Source of the DNA: Burkholderia sp. 4M9327F10
GTDB taxonomy: Bacteria; Pseudomonadota; Gammaproteobacteria; Burkholderiales; Burkholderiaceae
Reading direction: 5' to 3'
Assembly: GCF_005503145.1 (NCBI RefSeq)
Contig: NZ_SCNV01000002.1
Coordinates: 248,001-312,000, forward strand
DNA: 64,000 nucleotides
Shown: positions 7,992 through 16,764 of the stretch, piece after piece
Layout of the letters: each line of letters opens with the position of its first letter
Position numbering within the stretch: position 1 is the first letter of the stretch
Notes under the pieces: model-generated
Seen by the model: the letters and a program-made list of their open reading frames with translations, nothing else
Told to the model about the DNA's origin: nothing
Database searches by the model: none
Position numbers and translations under genes: made by a program

Positions 7992-9329
7992 TCAGACAGT
8001 CTCCGTCTTTCCGGTCAGTTGGTTCGCCTGCGTGGCGCGAGTGAGCAGCAGCAGGGTCGCTACGCTCAAAAGCGTCAGGATGGCGAGTGGCATAAGTGCA
8101 AGCGCATAGCTGCCGGTCGCGTCTTTGACCACCCCATAGACATTGACCATCAGGCCGCCACCTAGCAGATTCGCAATGGCGTTGACCGTTGCAAGACCCG
8201 CGGCGACCGCGCTATTCGACAGCATGTCGGTGGCGAGCGCCCAGAATGGGCCCTTGAAGGAATACGCACCAACCAGTACCGCGCAGAGCATGCAAACCGT
8301 CGGCACGAGCGACCCGCTGAGCGAAGTCGCAAAGAGCCCCGCGCCAATCAGCAGCATCGGCACCACGGTATGCCAGCGGCGTTCGCCCAGCCGGTCCGAA
8401 CGTCGTCCCCAGACCACCATCAGGATCGACGCGACCGCGTAGGGGACCGAGTTCAGCAAGCCGGTCTCCATAACAGTGAGACCGAAGGATTTCAGCAACT
8501 GCGGCTGCCACACAGAAAGCGTGCTGCCCGCCGCCGACGCGCACGTGTCGACGAGCGCAAGGCACAACACGTATCGGTTGCAAAACAGCTTCGTCAACGG
8601 CATGGAGAGCACTTTTTTAGGCGCCTTGTGCTCGGTGGCCAGCGCGTTCACGAGCCATTTGCGTTCGTCGTCGCTGAGCCATCTGGCGTTTTCCGGCTTG
8701 TTCGTCAACAGGAACAGGCAGGCGACACCGAGCAGGATCGTGGGGACACCTTCAAGAATGAACAGCCAGTGCCAGCCGCGCAGGCCAGCGAAGCCATCCA
8801 TCTGCAGAAGCAATGCCGAGATGGGCGAGCCGATGAAGCTCGCCGCTGGAATGGCGACCATGAACGTGGCAACGATGCGCGCACGATAGGCAGAGGGAAT
8901 CCAGTACGAGAGATACAGCAACACGCCTGGAAAGAAACCCGCTTCGGCCGCACCGAGCAGAAAGCGCAGGATGTAAAACGAAGTCCCATTCTGCACCAGC
9001 GCGGTTGCTGCCGACACAATGCCCCACGTAATCATGATGCGGGCAATCCAGATTCGCGCGCCGTACTTCTCGAGCGCCAGATTGCTCGGCACCTCGCAGA
9101 AGAAGTACGAGACAAAGAACAGGCTGCTGCCGAAGCCAAATACCTTCGCCGACATGCCAAGGTCATGATTCATCTGCAGGGAGGCCATCCCGACATTGCC
9201 CCGGTCGATAAAGGCAAGCAGGTAACACACCATCAGGAAAGGGACAAGCCGCAAGACGACCTTTCGGACCGTCTGTCGTTCGATGGCGGATAGTGCTGCG
9301 TCTTTAGCCGATTGCATAGATGTCTCCAA
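7992..9329 (-). CDS. MFS transporter, ACS (anion:cation symporter) family
   Basis: The 445-residue transporter has 12 predicted membrane segments and the features of the ACS family: FIDRGNVGMASLQMNHDLGMS after TM1 and RFLLGAAEAGFFPGVLLYLSYWIP in TM4-5. This family imports organic anions such as tartrate, phthalate, glucarate or hexuronates with protons. It is the last large gene of the minus-strand operon starting at 15828, separated from the MFS gene at 9417-10703 by 87 bases. Two other MFS carriers in the same operon suggest several related substrates or import plus export. Confidence 0.88.
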   Translation of the reverse strand: METSMQSAKDAALSAIERQTVRKVVLRLVPFLMVCYLLAFIDRGNVGMASLQMNHDLGMSAKVFGFGSSLFFVSYFFCEVPSNLALEKYGARIWIARIMITWGIVSAATALVQNGTSFYILRFLLGAAEAGFFPGVLLYLSYWIPSAYRARIVATFMVAIPAASFIGSPISALLLQMDGFAGLRGWHWLFILEGVPTILLGVACLFLLTNKPENARWLSDDERKWLVNALATEHKAPKKVLSMPLTKLFCNRYVLCLALVDTCASAAGSTLSVWQPQLLKSFGLTVMETGLLNSVPYAVASILMVVWGRRSDRLGERRWHTVVPMLLIGAGLFATSLSGSLVPTVCMLCAVLVGAYSFKGPFWALATDMLSNSAVAAGLATVNAIANLLGGGLMVNVYGVVKDATGSYALALMPLAILTLLSVATLLLLTRATQANQLTGKTETV

Positions 9330-9416
9330 CCTTTATTGTGCGCCTTAGCGCCGCTTTTTGATTTCCGCGAGCGCCGGAAATAAGCGCGTCGAACGCTAGC
9401 GGCCGGTCGACGGCGC

Positions 9417-10703
9417 TCATTCGAGTGCCTTGCCGCGTGTTTCGGGCGCAAGCAGAACCACGATTGCCGCCGCAACGAAGGCAACGATGGTCGTCGCAAG
9501 CCCGAGGGTGAAACCTCCCGTGGTCGAAGCCAGCGCGCCGATCACGAGCGGCGCGATAAACCCGCCGAGCCGGCCGCCGTTATAGGCAAATCCCATCAGC
9601 AATCCGCGTGATGCGGTATTGCCGATAACCTCGGCGAGAAATGGGCCCGCGCCCGCGAAGATGCCATTCACGCCGAAGCCCGTCAGAAAGATTGCGGCCA
9701 TTAACGCCAACGGGTCCGTCGAGACGATGTACACGCCCACGGCCACAGCGCCGACCAGCAGATAGGCGAGGAACATCGGGCGTCGTCCCAGCCGGTCGAC
9801 TAGCGCCGAGAAAAGCAGGAAGCCGGCAATCGCGCCGAACTGAAGCGCAAAAACAAACTTCAGGCTATGGACGAAATCCAGATGCTTGACCGTCTGCAGA
9901 AATGTCGGCGTCCATGTGAACACACCCCAGTAGAGGTATTGCAGGAAGAAGATGAACGTGAACGCGAGGACAAGTCCGCGCACGTTCGTCCTGACCGGTG
10001 TCACCGGAACAGCAGCGCTCATCTGCTCTTTCGATGCACGCCGCTCCAGCCAGATGGCTGACTCCGGCGTCGTCCGTGCGACGAAGAACAGAATGAAGAA
10101 CGGCAATGCGCCAATCACGAACAGCAGCCGCCACGCGTTACCGGCGAGTCCACCATAAGAACTGCTGACAATACCGGCGATGGTAATGGCGAGAATTGCC
10201 CCAACAGGCAGGCCCATCTGCATGAGTGCGCCACCCTTGCCGCGACGGCTTGCGTGCCAGGTTTCCGCGACCAGCGCCGCACCCGAGGTCCACATTCCCC
10301 CCATTCCAAGCGCCCCGAAGAAGCGGAAGCTTGCAAACCAGTGTTCATTCGGCGCAATGGACAGCAGCCCGGAGAAAGCCGAGTAGATGCCGATGCAAAG
10401 CGTGGCTGTTCTTACCCGGCCCAGACGGTCGGACACCCAGCCGAAAATGATTCCGCCGGTGATTTGCCCCGCCGCCGTGATGCTGGTGAACAGCCCAAGC
10501 TCCGCCTTCGACAAGCCGAACTGAAGCGCGAGCACCGGCAGCAGCAGCGAGAGCAGGAAGGAGTCGTAGCTCTCGAACGTCCATCCAAGTCCAGCGAGAG
10601 TCAGTGAACGCCATTCGGGACGCGTGATACTACGGTAACGATGTGCTTCGGCGTCCTGCGCCCTCGCCATTTCCGCTGCTGCCATACTGATCGATGATTT
10701 CAT
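9417..10703 (-). CDS. MFS transporter, AAHS/sugar-acid type
   Basis: This is a 428-residue MFS protein. ATG 10703 is chosen because it overlaps the stop of the upstream amidohydrolase as ATGA, and the family N-terminus starts there; the longer frame from 10823 would run through that gene. GWVSDRLGRVRTA is the MFS loop 2-3 signature, and SYDSFLLSLLLP in TM1 resembles aromatic-acid:proton symporters (AAHS) and related metabolite:proton carriers. The type differs from the two ACS carriers of the operon. The likely role is uptake of an organic acid degraded by the neighbouring lactonases and aldolase. Confidence 0.85.
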   Translation of the reverse strand: MKSSISMAAAEMARAQDAEAHRYRSITRPEWRSLTLAGLGWTFESYDSFLLSLLLPVLALQFGLSKAELGLFTSITAAGQITGGIIFGWVSDRLGRVRTATLCIGIYSAFSGLLSIAPNEHWFASFRFFGALGMGGMWTSGAALVAETWHASRRGKGGALMQMGLPVGAILAITIAGIVSSSYGGLAGNAWRLLFVIGALPFFILFFVARTTPESAIWLERRASKEQMSAAVPVTPVRTNVRGLVLAFTFIFFLQYLYWGVFTWTPTFLQTVKHLDFVHSLKFVFALQFGAIAGFLLFSALVDRLGRRPMFLAYLLVGAVAVGVYIVSTDPLALMAAIFLTGFGVNGIFAGAGPFLAEVIGNTASRGLLMGFAYNGGRLGGFIAPLVIGALASTTGGFTLGLATTIVAFVAAAIVVLLAPETRGKALE

Positions 10704-11746
10704 ACGGTGTCTCTTGTCCCGCGCAAGCGGTAAATTCGTGTCGCGGTGCCACTGAAGAGCGCTTCGCGTTCCGCGGCAGATGCGTGAGCGGCAAGCCGCT
10801 TGAACGCGTTCCACAGAACGCAATAGCTAAACATCCCCTTGTCGACCGGAAAGTTGCTTTCGAACATGCAGCGATCGGCGCCAAAGAGGTCGATGCAGAC
10901 ATCGAAATAAGGTCGCCATGCATCGGCGAGCTGTTGCGACGACGGCGGCAATCCGGCACTGGCGAAGTCGTAACCGAAAACCGGCATGCCGGCGCCGCCA
11001 AGCTTCATGCAGGTGTTCGGCAGCGTGGCGAGCCGTTGAAGGCTGCTGCGCCAAACAGCCAGCACTTCTGCGCGGTGCCCCGCGTAAGGCCCGACACCGA
11101 CCGGCCCGCCGAAATGATCGATAACAACCATGACGTCAGGCACGCAGCGGGCAAGCTCGTAGAGCTCATCGAGTTGCGAGTGATAGACCCACGCATCCAG
11201 CGAGAGGCCGTACCTTGCCAAGGTTGCGACGCCCGCTCTGAATCCGGCGTCTTGCATCAGACCGCGAGGCGGTGTCACGGGGCTCGACCTGACGGCATCG
11301 CTTTCATGCCGCGCAAGCGGGTTGCGAATGCCACGCAGCCGCCCGCCCGACACCTGCAGCATTGCTTCAAGCACCGGTGCAACGCCCTCGCCTAGTGACA
11401 AATCCGCTCCGCCGACAATCGCTTCGCAACATCGCGTCTGCCCACACGCGCCGCTCGCGCTCATTGCCGCGATACCGTTTGCGAACTCGATCTCGCCTAC
11501 CGGCCGCATCTCGACAGGGCCGTCAGTCCGCAGCATTGAACGGCATTGCACGTACACCGTCGACACGACCCGATGACCGGAACCCGTGTCCTCGAGAAAT
11601 TCGTGCGCGAGATAACGTCCGCTCTGACGGTCCCAGAGATGATGGTGAGCGTCGACGATCGGCCAGTCCGGTTGCAGCACGGGTTCATCGCGCAGAGCAA
11701 GCCAATCGGCCCGGACAGGAAGATGCGGAGCGTTCACGATTTGCAT
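10700..11746 (-). CDS. amidohydrolase/lactonase of COG3618 (PDC lactonase-like)
   Basis: This 348-residue TIM-barrel metal hydrolase belongs to the COG3618 group. The group includes 2-pyrone-4,6-dicarboxylate lactonase (LigI), fuconolactonase and 4-sulfomuconolactone hydrolase. The HxH metal motif is VDAHHHLWD (His34 and His36); VVIDHFGGP and FESNFPVDK carry later active-site His and Asp positions. ATG 11746 overlaps the stop of the upstream MFS gene as TGATG, so the long upstream extension of the frame is not part of the gene. Its own stop overlaps the next MFS start. It probably opens a lactone ring in the cytoplasm; the exact lactone is unknown. Confidence 0.85.
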   Translation of the reverse strand: MQIVNAPHLPVRADWLALRDEPVLQPDWPIVDAHHHLWDRQSGRYLAHEFLEDTGSGHRVVSTVYVQCRSMLRTDGPVEMRPVGEIEFANGIAAMSASGACGQTRCCEAIVGGADLSLGEGVAPVLEAMLQVSGGRLRGIRNPLARHESDAVRSSPVTPPRGLMQDAGFRAGVATLARYGLSLDAWVYHSQLDELYELARCVPDVMVVIDHFGGPVGVGPYAGHRAEVLAVWRSSLQRLATLPNTCMKLGGAGMPVFGYDFASAGLPPSSQQLADAWRPYFDVCIDLFGADRCMFESNFPVDKGMFSYCVLWNAFKRLAAHASAAEREALFSGTATRIYRLRGTRDTV

Positions 11747-13146
11747 CAGCGGCTCCCGGCGTCGGAATGCCCGAGCGCCAACCTCTCGCGCCGGCGTATG
11801 GGAGCGCCCGGGTCGCCGAGCCAGGCAATCGTCGCGGCGCCCACCAGCAGCACGGCGGCCACCGCCATCAGCGGGGCGGTGAAGCCGTTCGATGTCTGTT
11901 TGATAAGGCCAATCATCGAGGGGCCGACGAATCCTCCAAGATTGCCGACCGATACAATGAGTGCGAGTCCCCCGGCAGCAGCCCGGCCGGTCAAAAAACT
12001 CGAGGGGATAGCCCAATAGGTGGCCTGAAACGCGAGAATTCCGCTGACCGTGAAGCACAACGCGACCAGCTTGAGAGCCGGTACATCGGTCATCACACTT
12101 GCCGTCAGCGCAGCGCCGGCAATCACCAGTGCGCCCGCGACATAGGGAATGCGATTGCTAACCCGATTCGCCAATCGGGCCCACAGGAGCATCGCCACGG
12201 CGCCAATGGCGTAAGGCACCGCCGTCAGTGCGCCGACCACCGCATGGCTGACGCCGAACTGTTTGATGATTTGCGGCATCCAGAGACCCACCCCAATGGA
12301 GCCGACAATGCCGCAGAAATTGACGAACGCAAGAGCGAAGACCCGCCAGTTGGTCATCGCGTCGCGCAGCTTTGCGCCGTGCTTCGTCGCGATGTCTTTT
12401 TGCTCCACGGCAAGACGGCGCACAAGAATCGCCTTCTCTTCGTCGCTGAGCCATTTCGCTTTTTCGGGGCGATCGGCCAGCACAAACAAACAGGCGATGC
12501 CGAGGACGACGGCGGGTAAGCCTTCCATCAGCAGAAGCCATTGCCAGCTGCGCAGCCCGTGCATTCCGCCGAGTTGCAGCAGTGCGCCCGAAATCGGCGA
12601 ACCAATCATGTTCGCCACGGGAATGCCAACGAGAAATGCGGCGGTAACCTTCGCGCGCCACTTGCCGGGAAACCAGTGCGTGAAATACAGGTAGATGCCG
12701 GGCGTAAAACCGGCCTCGGCGACGCCAAGCAGAAAGCGGGCTGCGGCGAAACTTTTGGGGCCGGCGACGAACGCAGTCAGCATTGAGAACACGCCCCACG
12801 TAATCATGATCCGTGCAATCCATACGCGTGCGCCGACCTTCTGCATAATCAGATTGCTCGGTATTTCGAAGACGAAATACCCGATAAAGAAAAGCCCGGC
12901 ACCCCAACCGAACTGCTCCGCAGTCAGGCCGAGATCACGATTCATGGTGAGCGCGGCAAAGCCCACGTTGGTGCGGTCCAGGTAACTGACGACGTAGCAC
13001 GCGAAGATAAACGGCAGGATGCGGCGAAACACCTTGGCGAGCGTGCGCTCGCTGGCGGCATGCTCGTCGGACAGTGCAGCGTCATCGGCAACGTGCTCTG
13101 CATCAGCCTTTTGCGCCACGCCCCTCAGGGTGTGAGAAATCTGCAT
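11746..13146 (-). CDS. MFS transporter, ACS family
   Basis: This 466-residue carrier is related to the one at 7992-9329. YLDRTNVGFAALTMNRDLGLTAEQFG follows TM1, and RFLLGVAEAGFTPGIYLYFTHWFP marks TM4-5, as in ACS organic-anion:proton symporters. A polar cytoplasmic N-terminus of about 35 residues precedes TM1. The stop overlaps the amidohydrolase start as TGATG, indicating coupled translation. It lies 80 bases downstream of the SMP-30 lactonase. It likely imports the acid or lactone substrate of the operon. Confidence 0.88.
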   Translation of the reverse strand: MQISHTLRGVAQKADAEHVADDAALSDEHAASERTLAKVFRRILPFIFACYVVSYLDRTNVGFAALTMNRDLGLTAEQFGWGAGLFFIGYFVFEIPSNLIMQKVGARVWIARIMITWGVFSMLTAFVAGPKSFAAARFLLGVAEAGFTPGIYLYFTHWFPGKWRAKVTAAFLVGIPVANMIGSPISGALLQLGGMHGLRSWQWLLLMEGLPAVVLGIACLFVLADRPEKAKWLSDEEKAILVRRLAVEQKDIATKHGAKLRDAMTNWRVFALAFVNFCGIVGSIGVGLWMPQIIKQFGVSHAVVGALTAVPYAIGAVAMLLWARLANRVSNRIPYVAGALVIAGAALTASVMTDVPALKLVALCFTVSGILAFQATYWAIPSSFLTGRAAAGGLALIVSVGNLGGFVGPSMIGLIKQTSNGFTAPLMAVAAVLLVGAATIAWLGDPGAPIRRRERLALGHSDAGSR

Positions 13147-13226
13147 GGTGTGCTCCTCCGTCGCGCTTCATGGAACGCGACTCGTCATCTGGTTTCGCGG
13201 TCAACCCGGCCGCGCCGGTTAGCGTC

Positions 13227-14156
13227 TCAGATGCGCGGGCGTGCCTGCTTTGGAAGCACACCTGCCACGTCCATCCTTGCAACAAGGACGCTACCGCTGA
13301 CCGACTCGGTCATGAACAGCGTCTTCATGTCGGTATCACCGAAACACAGGTTCGTCAGCGATGCGCCCTCGGGACTCGTCAACACCACGACAGGCTCTGC
13401 ATGGTGGTTGAGAACCCAGGCTCGTCCAAGGCCCGGGTTGGCGACAAGGAGGCGCCCCTGCGTGTCGATGGTCAAACCGTCGGGGCCGCTCGGCCCATAC
13501 GAGGTGAAGAACTGGCCGACCTTGCTGACCGAGCCGTCGGCCTGCAGCGGAACGCGCCACACGCAGTTGCCGCGCGTCATCGCAACGTAAAGCACCTTTT
13601 CATCCGGCGACAACACGAGGCCATTCGGGCTCGGGCAATTGCCGAGCAGCATGTCGAGTCTGCCTTCCGGACTCAACCGGTACACGCGGCCCGTCGGATC
13701 ATGCAGACCCGTCTGGCCCTGGTCCGTGAAGTAGAGGTTGCCGGCGGAATCGAACGTCAGGTCGTTGACACCCCTGAAGCGCTCGGTATTGCGGCGCTCG
13801 AGATACGGGCGAACCTCGCCGCGCTCGATGTCGAGCAACATCAATCCGTTGCGATAGTCGGTGATGAGCAGGTGGCTATCATCGAAAAGCTTCATCCCGT
13901 TCGGTTCGCCGCCGTACTCGACGACAAGCTCCCACTCGCCCGAGCGAGCAATACGAAACACCCGGCCATGAGGAATGTCCGTTACGTAGAGAAATCCATT
14001 CGGACTCCATACCGGACCTTCGAGAAATGAATCTGTTCTCTGGCCGCCCCGGTTCGCCCGGGCCCAATCCGTCTGGACGTCCGGCTTCCGGTATTTCTCA
14101 GGCATGCGCGTAAAGACTTCCGCTGGGCGCACGTCGGGTGAGTTGAGGAAAAACAT
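13227..14156 (-). CDS. SMP-30/gluconolactonase-family lactonase
   Basis: The 309-residue product is a six-bladed beta-propeller of the SMP-30/gluconolactonase/LRE family. The blade motifs with metal-binding residues are visible: LEGPVW (Glu46), GEPNGMKL, RGVNDLTFDSAGNLYFTDQ, SPNGLVLSPDEKVLYVA and SGPDGLTIDTQGRLLVA. These enzymes hydrolyse sugar-acid or other lactones with a divalent metal. No signal peptide is visible, so it is cytoplasmic. It is the third gene of the operon, 26 bases after the dehydrogenase. With the COG3618 enzyme, the operon encodes two unrelated lactonases, which suggests two lactone steps or alternative anomers. Confidence 0.88.
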   Translation of the reverse strand: MFFLNSPDVRPAEVFTRMPEKYRKPDVQTDWARANRGGQRTDSFLEGPVWSPNGFLYVTDIPHGRVFRIARSGEWELVVEYGGEPNGMKLFDDSHLLITDYRNGLMLLDIERGEVRPYLERRNTERFRGVNDLTFDSAGNLYFTDQGQTGLHDPTGRVYRLSPEGRLDMLLGNCPSPNGLVLSPDEKVLYVAMTRGNCVWRVPLQADGSVSKVGQFFTSYGPSGPDGLTIDTQGRLLVANPGLGRAWVLNHHAEPVVVLTSPEGASLTNLCFGDTDMKTLFMTESVSGSVLVARMDVAGVLPKQARPRI

Positions 14157-14182
14157 GTCGAACCTCTAGCTTCCAGGACAAA

Positions 14183-15130
14183 TCACGCTGCTGTGCGAGC
14201 CCGCTCTTCGAGTACGGCGAGTACATTGGCGGCGGCGCCCTTCCCCATGTTCACGTAGGCCGCGTCGCTGACACCGCCGATGTGGGGCGAGAGAATGAGA
14301 TTGGGGGCACTCTGGAACGCGTGAGGATTCGGCATCGGCTCGACACTGAAACTATCGAGGCCGGCGCAAGCCAGTTGACCTTCGGCCAGTGCCTCGACGA
14401 GCGCTGCTTCGTCGATAAGACCGCCGCGTGCCGTGTTCACGAGAATCGCGCCCCGCTTGAAGCGCGCGAAGGTCTCGCGGTTCAGCATCTGACGGTTCTC
14501 CGGCGTGAGCGGGCAATGCAGCGAAACGACATCGGAGCGGTTGTACAGCGCATCAAGCCCGGCCAGTGTCACCCCCACCGGCGCTTCCTTCGCGAACGGG
14601 TCATGGGCGAGGACCTTCATGCCAAAGGCGACGCCGACTGCCGCCACCCGCCGTCCGATTGAACCGAGACCGACCACACCGAGCGTGCGTCCGTCCAGTT
14701 CCACAGACTTGTGAATCGCCTTATCCCAATGCCCCGCTCGCATACGGAGATCCAGTTGGGGAACCGACTTCGCACACGCGAGGATCAGAGCCCATGCGTG
14801 TTCGGAGACCGCCGCCGCATTGGCGCCGACCGCGGCGCGCACCGTGATCCCGCGCTGCGCCGCGGCGTCCTGGTCGATAACGTCAATGCCGCTACCGTGC
14901 TTGGAGATCACCTCGAGCTGGCCGGCGGCGTCCATGATTCGCGCGTTGATCTTGCCGTAGCGAACGATGATGGCGACGGGCTTGCGTGCGGCGCACAGCG
15001 CGACCACCTCGTCCTCGGTGGGCTGCTTTCCCGCGAATACCACTTCGAAGCCGTTCAACATCTCGAGCGCCTCAGGCGCCAGGTCGGCTGCGGTAACCAG
15101 GATGACTGGCTTTTGCTGGCTCGTTTGCAT
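14183..15130 (-). CDS. D-isomer-specific 2-hydroxyacid dehydrogenase
   Basis: This is a 315-residue NAD(P)-dependent dehydrogenase. The nucleotide-binding GVVGLGSIGRR motif sits mid-sequence, followed by the catalytic Arg in VNTARGGLIDE and the catalytic His in LSPHIGGVS. The substrate-binding part has KHGSGIDVID. The family interconverts D-2-hydroxy acids and 2-oxo acids (phosphoglycerate, glyoxylate, D-lactate). ATG 15130 overlaps the RraA stop as TGATG, so the upstream in-frame extension to 15403 is rejected. In this operon it probably oxidises a hydroxy acid to the 2-oxo acid that the aldolase cleaves, or reduces an aldolase product. Confidence 0.88.
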   Translation of the reverse strand: MQTSQQKPVILVTAADLAPEALEMLNGFEVVFAGKQPTEDEVVALCAARKPVAIIVRYGKINARIMDAAGQLEVISKHGSGIDVIDQDAAAQRGITVRAAVGANAAAVSEHAWALILACAKSVPQLDLRMRAGHWDKAIHKSVELDGRTLGVVGLGSIGRRVAAVGVAFGMKVLAHDPFAKEAPVGVTLAGLDALYNRSDVVSLHCPLTPENRQMLNRETFARFKRGAILVNTARGGLIDEAALVEALAEGQLACAGLDSFSVEPMPNPHAFQSAPNLILSPHIGGVSDAAYVNMGKGAAANVLAVLEERARTAA

Positions 15131-15828
15131 CACAGTGCCTCGCCTTCCGCCAGCATGCCGACCGCGCGCAGCTCCTTCTCCAGCCACGTCGCACGGGTGT
15201 CGCCGTTCTTGATTGCCGCGATGCGCCTCGCCTCCGCCTCGACCTTTTTCTGCGCCAGTTCGAGAATCTTCGGCACGTCGTGGCGCGGTATGACGACGAC
15301 ACCGTCGGCGTCGCCCACGACGAGGTCGCCGGGATTGACGCTCGTCCCGCCGGCCGAGATGGGGGCGTTCACGCGCCCTGCGACGCTCTTGGTCGGGCCG
15401 CATGGGTTGAGGCCAGCCGAGAAGACCGGGAAGTCGCCGTGCACAAGTTCATGCGAGTCACGCACAGCCGCATCGATAACGAAACCCGCAATACCCGTTG
15501 CGTGGGCCTGCGTGGCCATGATTTCGCCAATCAGGGCGCAGGTCTGGTCGCCCTTGCCGTCGACCACAATCACATCACCCGGCCTGGCAATGGCGAGCGC
15601 CGCGTGAATGGCGAGGTTATCGCCCGGCCGCACTTCAACGGTGACAGCCGGACCCGCCACTTTCATTTTGGGCGACAGCGGCTTGACGCGGCCATTCAGC
15701 GTGCCGCGACGGCCAGCGACATCCGCAAGAATGGCGGCCTGGAATTTCGAAGCCTCCGCGACGAGTTCGGGCGGCACGCGCTCAATGTCGCGGGAGATGG
15801 GCGATGAATCATTCGACGGGGTGCTCAT
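15130..15828 (-). CDS. RraA-family aldolase/decarboxylase (HMG/CHA aldolase-like)
   Basis: The 232-residue protein has the RraA/HMG aldolase fold: VRPGDNLAIHAALAIARPGDVIVVDGKGD, GEIMATQAHATGIAGFVIDAAVRDS and GDLVVGDADGVVVIP. The AVRD stretch carries the conserved Arg and Asp of 4-hydroxy-4-methyl-2-oxoglutarate / 4-carboxy-4-hydroxy-2-oxoadipate aldolases, which release pyruvate using a divalent metal. RraA itself, an RNase E inhibitor, shares the fold but is shorter. It is the first gene of the long minus-strand operon, preceded by a GTAC-rich operator and divergent from an IclR regulator. A second member of the family lies at 33000-33680. Confidence 0.85.
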   Translation of the reverse strand: MSTPSNDSSPISRDIERVPPELVAEASKFQAAILADVAGRRGTLNGRVKPLSPKMKVAGPAVTVEVRPGDNLAIHAALAIARPGDVIVVDGKGDQTCALIGEIMATQAHATGIAGFVIDAAVRDSHELVHGDFPVFSAGLNPCGPTKSVAGRVNAPISAGGTSVNPGDLVVGDADGVVVIPRHDVPKILELAQKKVEAEARRIAAIKNGDTRATWLEKELRAVGMLAEGEAL

Positions 15829-15849
15829 AACCTTACCTCTGCAAGTGAT

Positions 15850-15866
15850 GTTGTACTATGTACAAC
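15850..15866. promoter_or_regulatory. perfect inverted repeat, probable IclR operator
   Basis: GTTGTAC-TAT-GTACAAC is a perfect 7-bp dyad 22 bases upstream of the RraA start. Further GTGTAC half-sites lie at about 15871 and 15959, the last close to the IclR start. Position and symmetry point to the operator through which the divergent IclR regulator controls the operon. Confidence 0.65.
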
Positions 15867-15931
15867 TATGGTGTACTCAGTGAAACCACTATAGCTTGCG
15901 AGGAAAGCGGATTTCCACTGGCGTTTACCCT

Positions 15932-15944
15932 TTTACCGAGTAAA
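15932..15944. promoter_or_regulatory. second dyad in the IclR/operon promoter
   Basis: TTTAC-CGA-GTAAA forms a 5-bp perfect dyad 51 bases upstream of the IclR start. TTTAC is repeated just upstream (15923-15928) and downstream (15951-15955). It may be an additional regulator site or part of the IclR promoter. Confidence 0.4.
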
Positions 15945-15994
15945 TCACCGTTTTACTGTGTACAATCTCCGAACAGAGCAAACAGGACACGAAG

Positions 15995-16705
15995 ATGGGA
16001 AACGAAGGTGTAGCGGCCGTGGAGAAGGCGCTGTCGTTGCTGGACTGCTTCAAGCCTGGCGCGGAGGCACTTGCGCTGGCTGCGCTTGCGCAAGCGTCCG
16101 GGATGCACAAGACGACGGTGTATCGCTTGATGAATTCGCTGGAGCGCATGAACTACGTCGTGCGCTCAGAGACCGGCATGTACTCGCTTGGCCCGCGTGT
16201 TCTGTATCTTGGCAAGCTGTACGAGCAGTCGTTCCATCTTTCGTCGCTCGTTGAGCCGATATTGCACAAGCTGGCGGCCGAGACGCGGGAGAGCGCATCC
16301 TACTACGTTATCGACCACGGTCAGCGTCTCTGTCTTTTCAGAGCGGAACCGTCGGAAGGACTGAGGGAAACGCGTCTGCCGGGAACCGCACTTCCGCTCG
16401 ACGACACGGCTATCAGCCGGGTGTTGAGATACTGGGGGCTCAAAGAGCCGTTGTACGAAACACCTCCAACGCTACCCACCTTCACGTCCGGCGCACGCGA
16501 CCGGCACACCGCGGCATTTGCCACGCCGGTCTTCGGCGAGGGTGACAAGTTCAAGGCGGCATTGACCTTGTCTGGCGCGGCATCGCGGCTCGAGGCCGCC
16601 CATGCGTCGAACGAATTCGATCGCTTTCAGTTGAATGCGGCGTCCGAGTTGTCGCGCAAGCTGGGGGCGAGTGCGGCGTTTTGTGAAAGGATGTATGGGG
16701 GTTGA
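15995..16705 (+). CDS. IclR-family transcriptional regulator
   Basis: This 236-residue regulator has an N-terminal winged helix (residues 6-65; LALAALAQASGMHKTTVYRLMNSLE is the recognition region). The IclR effector-binding GAF-like domain follows (LGPRVLYLGKLYEQSF, then YYVIDHGQRLCLFRAEPSEG). IclR regulators commonly control catabolism of aromatic and sugar acids. It diverges from the nine-kilobase operon beginning with the RraA-type gene and is its probable regulator through the dyad at 15850-15866. Its 3' end converges on the class II aldolase gene. Confidence 0.92.
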   Translation: MGNEGVAAVEKALSLLDCFKPGAEALALAALAQASGMHKTTVYRLMNSLERMNYVVRSETGMYSLGPRVLYLGKLYEQSFHLSSLVEPILHKLAAETRESASYYVIDHGQRLCLFRAEPSEGLRETRLPGTALPLDDTAISRVLRYWGLKEPLYETPPTLPTFTSGARDRHTAAFATPVFGEGDKFKAALTLSGAASRLEAAHASNEFDRFQLNAASELSRKLGASAAFCERMYGG

Positions 16706-16764
16706 GAACCGCCCGACACCAACTGACGGCCGGTCCTAACGTCGTCTGAAGAAAGCCGGGTCGG

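Noticed and set aside
10704..10823. N-terminal extension of the MFS protein starting at 10823
   Set aside because: The extension overlaps the amidohydrolase gene and is not MFS-like; the ATGA overlap at 10703 fits much better.
11747..12058. N-terminal extension of the amidohydrolase to 12058
   Set aside because: It lies in another frame of the upstream MFS gene and is arginine-rich; the TGATG overlap gives the natural start.
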